NCBI GenBank assembly: GCA_023168345.1
Contig: AP025689.1
Location: forward strand, 1,424,001-1,488,000
Direction: 5' to 3'
From: Lysinibacillus sp. PLM2
Lineage (GTDB): Bacteria; Bacillota; Bacilli; Bacillales_A; Planococcaceae
Length of the DNA: 64,000 nt
Made by a program: the position numbers and the translations under genes. The notes below the pieces were generated by a model. That model did no database searches. It worked only from the letters and a program-made list of their open reading frames with translations, and was not told where the DNA came from. Of this stretch, positions 1-9,218 are shown in pieces. Positions within the stretch are counted from its first letter, which is position 1; the number at the start of each line of letters is the position of its first letter.

Positions 1-123
1 TCCTTTTTTACAGCATAAAATGTGCTACGGACATAAAACTACAAGTCCTTTGAATGAACGAAACCAAAAAGAAAACGTTTCATTCAACAAACACATTATC
101 AAGCTCTATGGGGAGGAATAGTT

Positions 124-390
124 GTGGATTCATTAAAAGTATCATCTCGCTCAAATCCAAATTCTGTTGCAGGTGCGCTAGTAGCCGTTATTCGTGAGCA
201 AGGCTATGCAGAAATGCAGGCGGTCGGTGCAGGTGCATTAAACCAAGCAGTAAAGGCAGTAGCAATTGCTCGTGGCTTTGTTGCGCCAAGTGGAACAGAC
301 TTAATTTGCGCTCCAGCATTTGCTGATATTACGATTGCTGGTGAAGATCGAACAGCATTGAAACTTGTTGTTGAAAAACGTACAAGATAA
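124..390 (+). CDS. spoVS: Stage V sporulation protein S
   Basis: Small (88 aa) SpoVS protein, needed in Bacillus for spore coat assembly and for the step past stage V; the fold is Alba-like and nucleic-acid binding is suspected. The N-terminal SNPNSVAGALVAVIRE stretch and the central GAGALNQAVKAVAIARGF block are the family signature, and the length is close to the usual 86 aa. The GTG start follows a GGGGAGG site at about 110-116. It is a single gene followed by a strong terminator. In other Bacillales it lies in the same neighbourhood as korAB and miaB. Identity is very sure; its biochemical role is not settled. Confidence 0.96.
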   Translation: MDSLKVSSRSNPNSVAGALVAVIREQGYAEMQAVGAGALNQAVKAVAIARGFVAPSGTDLICAPAFADITIAGEDRTALKLVVEKRTR

Positions 391-410
391 ATCGTTCAAA
401 GTGACATGAA

Positions 411-446
411 AAAGCCCGACGCTCCTATTGAGTGTCGGGCTTTTTT
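411..446 (+). terminator. Rho-independent terminator of spoVS, probably bidirectional
   Basis: AAGCCCGAC pairs with GTCGGGCTT and is followed by a T run. The opposite strand also ends in a T run (AAAAA lies just before the left arm), so it can serve the leftward gene at 483-875 too. Confidence 0.9.
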
Positions 447-482
447 CAATCCCCAAAATTTATAAGAAAAAATGAGATCTTT

Positions 483-875
483 TTATAAAAATCGATCTCG
501 AATTTCTTTTGATGGCAACAAGCAAAGATCCTTCTTACCGAACCATTTGTATCGATTTTTTGCAATAATGCTGTAAAAGTAATCCCTTATTGGTCTTGGA
601 ACTAGAATAAGTATAGATGCTAACTTCCATGGTCCTTTTAATGATTTGCAAATTCGGAGAGCGGCAGTAGATTTAATGTAATATTGATCGTTTTCAATGA
701 GAACAAGACTATTAATAATTGTATTTCTTAATCCGAATTTGTTTAAAATATCTTGGCCTATAGTACTTTGTAATGACGCAAATTTAAATTTCCCCTGAGG
801 ATCACGTTTTATTATAAACTGAACACTTTTATCGCAGAAATTACATTCGCCATCGAATAAAACAATGCTCTCCAT
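483..875 (-). CDS. DCC-family thiol-disulfide oxidoreductase (DUF393, YuxK-like)
   Basis: 130 aa. The N-terminal motif DGECNFC (residues 8-14) is the D-x-x-C-x-x-C signature of the DCC/DUF393 family, thioredoxin-like predicted disulfide oxidoreductases of unknown substrate. The C-terminal GKKDLCLLP stretch is also typical, and the length is normal. Its start lies 34 bp after the stop of the zinc-ribbon gene at 910-2736, so the two are probably co-transcribed; a functional link is only inferred. The family call is sure, the substrate unknown. Confidence 0.85.
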   Translation of the reverse strand: MESIVLFDGECNFCDKSVQFIIKRDPQGKFKFASLQSTIGQDILNKFGLRNTIINSLVLIENDQYYIKSTAALRICKSLKGPWKLASILILVPRPIRDYFYSIIAKNRYKWFGKKDLCLLPSKEIRDRFL

Positions 876-909
876 TACCTTTTCACCTTTTCAAATAAAA
901 TATTGGTGG

Positions 910-2736
910 TTAAATCTCCGTAGTTGAAATTAGTTTATGAACTTTGAATCCGCTATTACTGGTTTGTACTTCGCAAACTGTTGAAAATGTTTTATATTGC
1001 TCACTATCCGGGTAATAGATGATGAATTCTTCAACAGTAGTTACCTCAAAAGACCCGTTCCCAAGATCAGCGACATCTGTTACTGTTGTCGAAATAAATT
1101 CTTCTGTTATACCGCTATCTTCTAAGTACGCAATATAGTCCTTTGCTTCCTGATAGCGAGGTCCATCAGTTGTCATATAGTTTTTAACAGGTGTAATTGA
1201 ACGCATATTAATGGCTTCTACACTAGCCATTGTGTACTGTTCCATAAAAGCTTGTAGCTCTGACCTAACAGAACTTGAAACGCTAGATTGAATCGTTTCT
1301 TCCGAAGGCTCGTAAAGTGATTTTGAGCCTTCAATAGTATCTGTCGGATAAGCAGGTTCGTTTGAAAATTCTAAGTAATTTACAATCCAATCTTGCGTTT
1401 CCTCATTATAATTAAGACCGATTGCACTGTTTAATTCAGTACTACTTAATACAGGCTCCTCACCAAAAGTATAAACTGCATCGTTATAATAAAATGACAC
1501 TGGAATCATTAATAAATCATCATAAAACCACAGGGAATCTCTGTCCATATCAATCTTTTCTAACATGCCACTATAGAAAATGCCATTTTCAATTAAATAA
1601 TCAATTTCAATTACTTGGAAATCTTCTTTGAAAACATCGTTTGCTGAAGTTAACACATCCGATGATAAAGATGCTTTAGCATTTGCCATTTGTTCACCTA
1701 AGTTTAAAATGGTTGTTTTTATCGATTCTAAATTCTCTTCGGTAACGATCGCTGCTGTTACTTCTGTATAGCTCGACTCAATTACAAACTCACTTGATGA
1801 GACTTCACCCCATGGGAAACTTGTCACAACCTTACCCTTAGTAGAACCGTCTATAAAAACAGGACCAAATGTCTCTGACTCACCATATTCATTTACTGGA
1901 ATTTTTTGTCCATTAATTAAAAGATAAATGTTTTCACTCGTCCACTCACTACTATAATTCGTAACATAAACATCAGCTTCTGAAATGGGTAATTCATCCA
2001 TCCAAACTTGTTCAGAATACTCATCTGCTAAGTAAAGATCGAATTGGGTAGTTGATTCTCCAAAATCGTTATGTAATAGCACATCTACTGTATAAATACC
2101 AGGTGACAGCGGAACGTATAATACTCCATCGTTTTCATTAGTTGGTTTTAAGGTAGTGCTATTAAATTGTAATTCAAGACCGTCTGTTTCCATGTCGTAA
2201 AATGCATATTGATCTTTTGTAATAACTGAATGCATTTGATAGATACCTAAAAATTTACCATCAGGCTCAATGGATACGAAATTGTTTAGTTCATTCTTAC
2301 CAATCTCATTTGCTAATGCAATAAGTGCTTTAGCTTCCCCTTCAGCTATACTACTACCATCCTCATGGTTTAATAATTTTGTTAATTTATTAAAATCCTC
2401 TTCTGCAATAGCTTGTAAAAATCGTTTATTTGTTGAACCTTCAGAGAAATGAATCATTGCCCAAATGGAAAAACCAATAATTGATATAATGAGTGCACCT
2501 AAAATGCTAATTAATGTTATTAGAATAATCTTTTTCTTACTTTGCATTGGTTGTTGTCTTTTTTGGGGAACAACTGGTTGATCTTCGTATGTATTAGGTT
2601 GATTCTGAAGATTAGGGACTTGATTAAATTCAGTTGATTCAGGCTGTTTCAATTCAGATAATCTAGTGCCGCAATGAATACACACCTTATGTGTTAATTT
2701 AGCTTCTTGACCACATTGTTGACAAAAACGTTTCAT
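910..2736 (-). CDS. Zinc-ribbon membrane protein, TcaA/YvbJ-like
   Basis: 608 aa from the ATG at 2736. An upstream TTG at 2748 would add four residues, but the GAGG site lies between the two, so the ATG is preferred. Two CxxC pairs (Cys 5/8 and 19/22) make an N-terminal zinc ribbon, followed by a Gln/Pro-rich linker, one transmembrane helix (about 70-95) and a long extracytoplasmic part. This plan matches TcaA of Staphylococcus (linked to glycopeptide response) and YvbJ of Bacillus. The last ~110 residues resemble the NTF2-like C-terminal domain of that family. The role is probably at the cell envelope. Architecture is clear; function is by family only. Confidence 0.75.
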   Translation of the reverse strand: MKRFCQQCGQEAKLTHKVCIHCGTRLSELKQPESTEFNQVPNLQNQPNTYEDQPVVPQKRQQPMQSKKKIILITLISILGALIISIIGFSIWAMIHFSEGSTNKRFLQAIAEEDFNKLTKLLNHEDGSSIAEGEAKALIALANEIGKNELNNFVSIEPDGKFLGIYQMHSVITKDQYAFYDMETDGLELQFNSTTLKPTNENDGVLYVPLSPGIYTVDVLLHNDFGESTTQFDLYLADEYSEQVWMDELPISEADVYVTNYSSEWTSENIYLLINGQKIPVNEYGESETFGPVFIDGSTKGKVVTSFPWGEVSSSEFVIESSYTEVTAAIVTEENLESIKTTILNLGEQMANAKASLSSDVLTSANDVFKEDFQVIEIDYLIENGIFYSGMLEKIDMDRDSLWFYDDLLMIPVSFYYNDAVYTFGEEPVLSSTELNSAIGLNYNEETQDWIVNYLEFSNEPAYPTDTIEGSKSLYEPSEETIQSSVSSSVRSELQAFMEQYTMASVEAINMRSITPVKNYMTTDGPRYQEAKDYIAYLEDSGITEEFISTTVTDVADLGNGSFEVTTVEEFIIYYPDSEQYKTFSTVCEVQTSNSGFKVHKLISTTEI

Positions 2737-2903
2737 GATTAACCTCAAATCTATTTCGTTATAGTAAAGTGGCTCTGCTAGATCTTACGATTGAAAGATA
2801 GATTACGAAAATAACTATATTTTGAAAGGGGAGTATTCCCTAGAAAATGTAGATATTTCCGCAAATCTCTCTTATCAATAATAAGTTCAACAGAGCCTAA
2901 AAA

Positions 2904-3923
2904 TTAAAAGCCGAAACCGCCGAATAAGCCAAATCCGCCCATTAAGCCATTAATTGAAATCATTGTAAAGATTGTCATAAGAATAAAGAATGCAACTGAA
3001 GTTCCTCCAACATAAATTAAATATGCATAGAATGAGTCAACTGCTTTAGACTTTATACTTAGTAAATGTCCGATAATATATAGAGGGACAATAAAAATCG
3101 CTAAGACTAATGATAGTGTTATTAAATTGCCACCTAAAGCCGGGGCGATAAAAGAGAAAAGTAAAGCAAGAACAGCTAGCATCGAAACAGGGTTTGTTAA
3201 AGCACCTAAGAACCCAATGACTTCTTTTAATGAATTATTTGGTCCAAACCACATGGAGATTAGGAATATGCCAAATAAAACAACTCCTACTATTAATGCA
3301 ATGATAATTAATGCTGGGAAAAATACTCTTAAGAAAATTATAAATGAATTTCCAAAGAAACCAAATGTTGAGTTAATAGCGCCAAAGAAAGCTAAACTGA
3401 TAATAAATACAAATATAGATAAAGAAATGATACCATTAATAAATTCGCGTTCACCGTTATTAAAAATAGTTGATGGTTTCTTCAAATATTGTACAAATGA
3501 ATTAAAGAACATTGTTGATTGTTCTTTCATTCTCTCCACATGTACATTTGGTTGAGGAGGAGCTTGTTGATATTGTTGGTATTGTTGGTTAGGCTGACCT
3601 TGGCCAAATTGTTGATTAGGTTGTCCTTGACCTTGACCAAACTGTTGGAATTGCTGATTAGCTGGACCTTGCTGAAACTGTTGATTAGGTTGAGACCATT
3701 GATTTTGTTGATCAGCTTGAACCGGTGGAACTTGTTGATGAGGCTGGTTTGGTTGAACTTGTTGATTTGGTTGGATCGGCTGACTTGGTTGAACTGGAGT
3801 TCCAACAGAAGGATTTTGATCTGTTGTAGTTGAGGTATTTTCTAAGTCTACCAAACTACTGCCGCATGATCCACAGAAATTGCCAGTTTCTTGCAGATTT
3901 CCGCATGCTAAACATTTCTTCAT
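2904..3923 (-). CDS. Zinc-ribbon, Gln/Asn-rich, Yip1-like multi-pass membrane protein
   Basis: 339 aa. An N-terminal four-cysteine zinc ribbon (Cys 4, 7, 17, 20) is followed by a low-complexity stretch (about residues 40-125) built from short QPNQQ-type repeats, then about five hydrophobic segments (roughly 165-335) resembling the Yip1 fold. Same strand and same zinc-ribbon start as its neighbour at 910-2736, 155 bp away, so the pair may share a function at the membrane. The Gln-rich linker is encoded by repetitive DNA and likely varies in length between strains. No enzymatic motif was seen; the Yip1 assignment is by hydrophobic pattern. Confidence 0.65.
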   Translation of the reverse strand: MKKCLACGNLQETGNFCGSCGSSLVDLENTSTTTDQNPSVGTPVQPSQPIQPNQQVQPNQPHQQVPPVQADQQNQWSQPNQQFQQGPANQQFQQFGQGQGQPNQQFGQGQPNQQYQQYQQAPPQPNVHVERMKEQSTMFFNSFVQYLKKPSTIFNNGEREFINGIISLSIFVFIISLAFFGAINSTFGFFGNSFIIFLRVFFPALIIIALIVGVVLFGIFLISMWFGPNNSLKEVIGFLGALTNPVSMLAVLALLFSFIAPALGGNLITLSLVLAIFIVPLYIIGHLLSIKSKAVDSFYAYLIYVGGTSVAFFILMTIFTMISINGLMGGFGLFGGFGF

Positions 3924-4293
3924 AAGATTCTTCTCCCACTTTCATATATTTTTTAGATGAATCTAGTGTTTGAGACATTCATGATAAGTTCAATGTAATA
4001 TTCTCCTAGAACCGTTAAAACATCTCATGTTAATATCATATATTGCAAAACCATTACAAACAATCCATTTTTCAATATTTTTTGTTTGAATTAATTTTTA
4101 AGTTATGTAAATAGGGGATTATTGGGTATTGATTTGTAGGAAAAAATTGCTCATACTATTTACAATTTAGTGAACGCCATTTTCAGTCAAAGGTCTGATT
4201 TTGACTATAATAGTAGATTTTCGATTACTTAACATACATCAACGTGTTATATTAATGAAGGAAATATAAAGAAGTTTTTAAGGAGATGTTATC
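3924..4293. other. Intergenic region between divergent genes, upstream of korA
   Basis: AT-rich spacer without a convincing ORF. A TATAAT hexamer at 4206-4211 is a candidate -10 for korA, but no good -35 was found at 16-18 bp. The korA ribosome site is AAGGAG near 4279-4284. Confidence 0.4.
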
Positions 4294-6033
4294 ATGTTAC
4301 ATCAGCTTTCATGGAAAGTCGGTGGGCAACAAGGAGAAGGTATTGAGAGTACTGGTGAAATCTTCTCAATGGCAATGAACCGGTTAGGGTATCACTTATA
4401 CGGATATCGTCATTTTTCTTCTCGAATTAAAGGTGGCCACACGAACAATAAAATTACTGTACGTCCAACAGAAGTTCGTTCAATTGCGGATGATTTAGAT
4501 ATTTTAGTTGCTTTTGATCAAGAAACTATTGACGTTAACTATAAAGAATTAACAGCGAGTAGTATTATTTTAGCAGATAGCAAGTTTGATCCAGTCAAAC
4601 CAGAGGATTCTAAAGCCCCATTATTCTCTGTTCCATTTACTGAAATCGCTACAGAGCTTGGCACATCACTGATGAAAAATATGGTGGCAATTGGTGCAAC
4701 AAGCGCTTTACTTAACTTAGAGCATAAAGTTTTCCAAGGTGTTGTTGATGAAATTTTCGGCCGTAAAGGCGAGGAAGTCGTGAAAAAGAACATGGAAGCT
4801 ATTGGTCGCGGATTTGATGCAATGAGTGAGCTTCTAGGTGAACGTGTAGGCGAGTGGGAATTAGAGCCTGCTGATGGAAAACGCCGCATGTTCATGATTG
4901 GTAACGATGCAATTGCACTTGGAACGATAGCAGCAGGTGCTCGTTTTATGTCTGCGTATCCAATCACCCCAGCTTCAGAAATTATGGAGTATTTAATTAA
5001 AAAGTTGCCTAAATTTGGAGGCGCTGTCATCCAAACTGAAGATGAAATTGCAGCAGCAACAATGGCGATCGGAGCTAACTTCGGTGGTGTCCGCGCATTC
5101 ACTGCATCAGCTGGACCAGGTTTATCATTAATGATGGAAGCAATTGGTCTATCAGGGATGACTGAACAGCCTTTAGTTATTGTTGATACACAACGCGGAG
5201 GCCCTTCAACTGGCTTACCTACAAAGCAAGAACAATCTGACTTAATGGCTATGTTCTACGGTACTCATGGTGAAATTCCGAAAGTAGTTATTGCGCCATC
5301 AACGTTAGAAGAAGCTTTCTTTGATACAATTCAAGCATTCAACATAGCAGAAGAATTACAACTTCCTGTTATCTTAATGACGGATTTACAACTTTCACTT
5401 GGTAAACAAACTGTTGAGCCATTTGATTATTCAAAAATTGAAATTCGTCGCGGTAAAATAGTTGATCGTGATATTCCAGAACCTGAAAACAAAGATTATT
5501 TCAAACGCTATGAAAATACGGATGACGGGATTTCACCGCGTGTTTTACCAGGTACGGCAAACGGTATTCACCATGTTACAGGTGTTGAGCATGATGAAAC
5601 AGGAAAACCAAATGAAGCGCCAGGAAATCGTCAAATTCAAATGGACAAGCGTTTCCGTAAGTTAGAGTATTTAAAATTTGACATGCCGGTCTATGTTAAT
5701 GCACCTCATGAAGAAGCGGATGTTTTATTAGTTGGATTTAACTCAACTCGTGGCGCATTAGAGGAAGTACAAGAGAGATTAAATGATGAAGGGTTAAAAG
5801 TAAACCATGCACATATTCGTTTACTATTCCCATTCCCATCAGCTGAAATGGCACCACTCGTTGCAAATGCGAAAAAAGTAATCGTAGTGGAAAATAATAA
5901 AACATCACAACTTGCAAATATAATGAAAATGAACATTGGCGGTCACGATAAAATTGCAAGCATCACGAAGTATGATGGTACACCATTCCTACCACGTGAA
6001 CTTGAAAATAAAGTAAAGGAGCTGCTTGACTAA
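4294..6033 (+). CDS. korA: 2-oxoacid:ferredoxin oxidoreductase, fused gamma-alpha subunit
   Basis: 579 aa. With KorB it oxidatively decarboxylates a 2-oxoacid (2-oxoglutarate or pyruvate) to the acyl-CoA and reduces ferredoxin. Residues 1 to about 190 are the gamma domain (GGQQGEGIESTGEIF near the start). From about 200 the alpha domain carries the pyrimidine-binding YPITPASEIMEYL motif and the GPGLSLMMEAIG stretch. The gamma-alpha fusion is usual for the Bacillus-type two-subunit enzyme. The stop overlaps the korB start by one base (TAATG), so the two are co-translated. Substrate choice cannot be read from sequence; Kor is the usual annotation. Confidence 0.93.
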   Translation: MLHQLSWKVGGQQGEGIESTGEIFSMAMNRLGYHLYGYRHFSSRIKGGHTNNKITVRPTEVRSIADDLDILVAFDQETIDVNYKELTASSIILADSKFDPVKPEDSKAPLFSVPFTEIATELGTSLMKNMVAIGATSALLNLEHKVFQGVVDEIFGRKGEEVVKKNMEAIGRGFDAMSELLGERVGEWELEPADGKRRMFMIGNDAIALGTIAAGARFMSAYPITPASEIMEYLIKKLPKFGGAVIQTEDEIAAATMAIGANFGGVRAFTASAGPGLSLMMEAIGLSGMTEQPLVIVDTQRGGPSTGLPTKQEQSDLMAMFYGTHGEIPKVVIAPSTLEEAFFDTIQAFNIAEELQLPVILMTDLQLSLGKQTVEPFDYSKIEIRRGKIVDRDIPEPENKDYFKRYENTDDGISPRVLPGTANGIHHVTGVEHDETGKPNEAPGNRQIQMDKRFRKLEYLKFDMPVYVNAPHEEADVLLVGFNSTRGALEEVQERLNDEGLKVNHAHIRLLFPFPSAEMAPLVANAKKVIVVENNKTSQLANIMKMNIGGHDKIASITKYDGTPFLPRELENKVKELLD

Positions 6034-6899
6034 TGGCTACATTTAAAGATTTTCGTAACTCAGTGAAACCTAACTGGTGTCCTGGCTGTGGCGACTTCTC
6101 GGTACAAGCAGCGATTCAACGCGCTGCAGCTAATGTTGGTATTGAGCCTAATGAATTAGCGGTTGTTGCTGGTATTGGATGTTCAGGTCGTATCGCTGGA
6201 TACATTAATTCATACGGATTCCATGGAATTCACGGCCGCGCATTACCAATCGCACAAGGATTAAAAATGGCTAATCGCGATCTTCATGTTATCGCTTCAG
6301 GTGGTGATGGCGATGGATTTGCAATCGGTATGGGTCATACAGTTCACGCAATCCGCCGTAACCTTGACATTACTTATGTTGTAATGGATAACCAAATTTA
6401 TGGTTTAACGAAAGGTCAAACTTCACCACGTTCAGCACAAGGTTTCATCACAAAATCAACACCAGGTGGAGCGATTGAACCATCATTAAAACCTTTAGAA
6501 GTAGCATTATCTTCTGGTGCAACATTTGTCGCACAAGGTTTCTCTACAGATATTAAAGAATTAACTGCATTAATCGAGGCTGGTATTCAACACAAAGGCT
6601 TCTCATTCATAAATGTATTTAGCCCATGTGTTACTTACAACAAAGTAAATACGTACGAATGGTTCAAAGAACATTTAACAAAACTAAGTGATATCGAAGA
6701 CTATGACTCTTCTGACCGTGAGCTTGCAATGCGCACAGTAATGGAAAAAGAGGGCTTAGTAACTGGAATCATTTATCAAGATACAGAGACAACTTCTTAC
6801 CAAGAAAAACTTTCAGGTTACGCTGAACAACCATTAACTACTGTTGATATGACTTTAAGTGAAACAGACTTTAATGAGTTAGTGAAAGAGTTTATGTAA
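6033..6899 (+). CDS. korB: 2-oxoacid:ferredoxin oxidoreductase, beta subunit
   Basis: 288 aa. This is the thiamine diphosphate-binding subunit: GGDGDGFAIG and DNQIYGLTKGQTSP are the TPP/Mg motif. Cysteines in WCPGCGD, GIGCSG and FSPCVTYN are the expected ligands of a 4Fe-4S cluster. The length is typical of the short beta subunit. It starts on the last base of korA. A terminator follows at once, so korAB is a two-gene operon here. In related bacilli miaB is close by; here about 9.4 kb of other sequence separates them. Confidence 0.94.
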   Translation: MATFKDFRNSVKPNWCPGCGDFSVQAAIQRAAANVGIEPNELAVVAGIGCSGRIAGYINSYGFHGIHGRALPIAQGLKMANRDLHVIASGGDGDGFAIGMGHTVHAIRRNLDITYVVMDNQIYGLTKGQTSPRSAQGFITKSTPGGAIEPSLKPLEVALSSGATFVAQGFSTDIKELTALIEAGIQHKGFSFINVFSPCVTYNKVNTYEWFKEHLTKLSDIEDYDSSDRELAMRTVMEKEGLVTGIIYQDTETTSYQEKLSGYAEQPLTTVDMTLSETDFNELVKEFM

Positions 6900-6919
6900 G
6901 ATAATAAGGTAATAAAATT

Positions 6920-6948
6920 GAGCGTCTTTATTGGAAGGCGCTCTTTTC
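6920..6948 (+). terminator. Terminator of korAB
   Basis: GAGCGTCTT / AAGGCGCTC stem with one G-U pair, 6-nt loop, then TTTTC. It forms the left border of the 52-bp repeat array. Confidence 0.85.
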
Positions 6949-7024
6949 TTTTGTGTTGCATGTGGGGGATACGGGGGATGACAAAATAATATCAAAAGCT
7001 GAAGAAAAGAGAACATTGGAAGGT

Positions 7025-8586
7025 GAAAGTGCCCAAAAGGAACTGAAAATCGGAGTAAAAGGGAACTTTCGAAGCAGAAAGTGCCCAAATGGAACTGAAA
7101 ATCTGAGTAAAAGGGAACTTTTGAAGCGGAAAGTGCCCGAAAGGAACTGAAAATCGGAGTAAAAGGGAACTTTTGAAGTTGAAAGTGCCCAAATGGAACT
7201 GAAAATCGGAGCAAAAGGGAACTTTTGAAGCGGAAAGTGCCCGAATGGAACTGAAAATCGGAGCAAAAGGGAACTTTCAAAGCAGAAAGTGCCCAAATGG
7301 AATCGGAAGTCAGAGCGAAAGGGAACTTTCGAAGCGGAAAGTGCCCAAATGGAACTGAAAATCGGAGCAAAAGGGAACTTTCGAAGCAGAAAGTGCCCGA
7401 ATGGAACTGAAAATCGGAGCAAAAGGGAACTTTTGAAGTAGAAAGTGCCCGAATGGAATCGGAAGTCAGAGCGAAAGGGAACTTTCGAAGCAGAAAGTGC
7501 CCGAATGGAACTGAAAATCTGAGCAAAAGGGAACTTTCGAAGGTGAAAGTGCCCAAATGGAACTGAAAATTAGAGCGAAAGGGAACTTTCGAAGCGGAAA
7601 GTGCCCGAATGGAACTTAAAATCGGAGCAAAAGGGAACTTTTGAAGTAGAAAGTGCCCGAATGGAACTTAAAATCGGAGTAAAAGGGAACTTTTGAAGCT
7701 GAAAGTGCCCGAATGGAACTGAAAATCGGAGTAAAAGGGAACTTTCAAAGCAGAAAGTGCCCGAATGGAACTGAAAATCGGAGCAAAAGGGAACTTTTGA
7801 AGCGGAAAGTGCCCAAATGGAACTGAAAATCGGAGCAAAAGGGAACTTTCGAAGCAGAAAGTGCCCGAATGAAATCGGAAGTCAGAGCAAAAGGGAACTT
7901 TCGAAGCAGAAAGTGCCCGAATGAAATCGGAAGTCAGAGCGAAAGGGAACTTTCGAAGCAGAAAGTGCCCGAATGGAACTGAAAATCTGAGCAAAAGGGA
8001 ACTTTCGAAGGTGAAAGTGCCCAAATGGAACTGAAAATCTGAGCAAAAGGGAACTTTCGAAGCGGAAAGTGCCCGAATGGAACTTAAAATCGGAGCAAAA
8101 GGGAACTTTTGAAGTAGAAAGTGCCCGAATGGAACTGAAAATCGGAGTAAAAGGGAACTTTTGAAGCAGAAAGTGCCCGAATGGAACTGAAAATCGGAGC
8201 AAAAGGGAACTTTCGAAGCTGAAAGTGCCCGAATCCAAACTAAAAATGGGAGCGAAAGGGAACTTTCGAAGCTGAAAGTGCCCAAATGGAACTGAAAATC
8301 GGAGCAAAAGGGAACTTTTGAAGCGGAAAGTGCCCGAATGGAACTGAAAATCGGAGTAAAAAGGAACTTTTGAAGCGGAAAGTGCCCGAATCCAAACGAA
8401 AAATCGGAGCAAAAGGGAACTTTTGAAGCGGAAAGTACCTCAATGTGACTGGAAATCGGGGCAAAAGGGAACTTTTGAAGTTGAAAGTGCCCAAATGGAA
8501 TCGGAAGTCAGAGCAAAAGGGAACTTTTGAAGTTGAAAGTGCCCAAATGGGACTGGAAATCGGAGCAAAAGGGAACTTTTCAAAGC
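7025..8586. repeat. Tandem array 1: 30 units of a 52-bp repeat
   Basis: Thirty units begin with GAAAGTGCCC at 7025, 7077, 7129 and on every 52 bp up to 8535. Two units (8221 and 8378) are 53 bp. The near-invariant core is GAAAGTGCCC(A/G)AATGGAA then AAAAGGGAACTTT(C/T)GAAG. Across each junction GGGAACTTTC-(6 nt)-GAAAGTGCCC makes an imperfect inverted repeat with one mismatch. A degenerate unit is visible to the left (about 6973-7024). All long frames here are repeat artefacts: 52 is not a multiple of 3, so each minus frame shows a 52-aa superperiod. The array lies between two converging genes and between their terminators. Confidence 0.97.
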
Positions 8587-8622
8587 TAGGTAAAAGAATG
8601 GTTCGCCTACAATCCCACCCGC

Positions 8623-8656
8623 AAAAAAAGACCAAACCTTAAACCGATTTGGTCTT
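8623..8656 (-). terminator. Terminator of the secreted protein gene at 8672-9133
   Basis: AAGACCAAA (8628-8636) pairs with TTTGGTCTT (8648-8656). On the minus strand the stem is followed by seven T. It forms the right border of array 1. Confidence 0.85.
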
Positions 8657-8671
8657 AAAAACATTGATTCA

Positions 8672-9133
8672 CTAATTAGATTCCTTCACCTGAACATTTC
8701 TAAATGAAAATTCAGTGGCTTTTTGATTATCAGTTAAGACGAATACATCCACTTGAGACGAAGTGCTTTCAAGTTGGAAAGGTAGTACGTGCTGTGTCCA
8801 GTCACTAGTTAATTGAACTTGTTTTGTTTCTTCTTTAATAAATTGTCCTTGAGCATTCGTTTCAGAAATTTTTAATATGACTGTACCTTCTCCTTTAAGT
8901 TCAACGGAGAATAAAATACTTGTACTAGTAAAAGGTTTTTGAGGTGTGAATACGAACCCTTCCTCAGCTTTTTCACCTTTTGTTTTCACCGTATATTCAC
9001 CAAGATTATTTCCTTGTACATCAGCGCCTACACCAAAAAATTGCATTTCACGATTTTCAGAAGCGAACACATTTGCAGGTATAGATAACAAAAACATTAA
9101 CATAGCTAGAACTGGAATAATATATTTTTTCAT
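8672..9133 (-). CDS. Secreted protein of unknown function, beta-sandwich-like
   Basis: 153 aa with a clear signal peptide (MKKYIIPVLAMLMFLLSIP, cleavage expected after VFA near residue 24). The mature part has alternating polar/hydrophobic strands and resembles carbohydrate-binding jelly-roll modules (pattern ending in FSFRNVQVKES), but no family is recognised with certainty. A good AGGAGG site precedes the start. It lies 85 bp downstream of the GH18 gene on the same strand with its own terminator, so it may be co-expressed and act at the cell wall; that is inference. Confidence 0.6.
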   Translation of the reverse strand: MKKYIIPVLAMLMFLLSIPANVFASENREMQFFGVGADVQGNNLGEYTVKTKGEKAEEGFVFTPQKPFTSTSILFSVELKGEGTVILKISETNAQGQFIKEETKQVQLTSDWTQHVLPFQLESTSSQVDVFVLTDNQKATEFSFRNVQVKESN

Positions 9134-9218
9134 AATATTAAGTTCCTCCTAAGATTGATTAAAAAAGATTGCTTTAATTATGAATACTTAGCGTTTTACA
9201 ACTAAAACCACAATAAAC

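Noticed and set aside
69-83. Possible CcpA site AGAAAACGTTTCAT before spoVS
   Set aside because: Two consensus mismatches, and a sporulation gene gives no supporting context.
2771-2897. GGCTCTG / CAGAGCC inverted pair flanking the spacer between the two zinc-ribbon genes
   Set aside because: Only 7 bp, more than 110 bp apart; likely chance.
7025-8586. Possible CRISPR array
   Set aside because: The whole 52-bp period is repeated, with no unique spacers and no cas genes nearby.
6879-8664. Several long ORFs in the first repeat array
   Set aside because: They arise from a stop-poor repeat read in several frames, lack ribosome sites and overlap each other.
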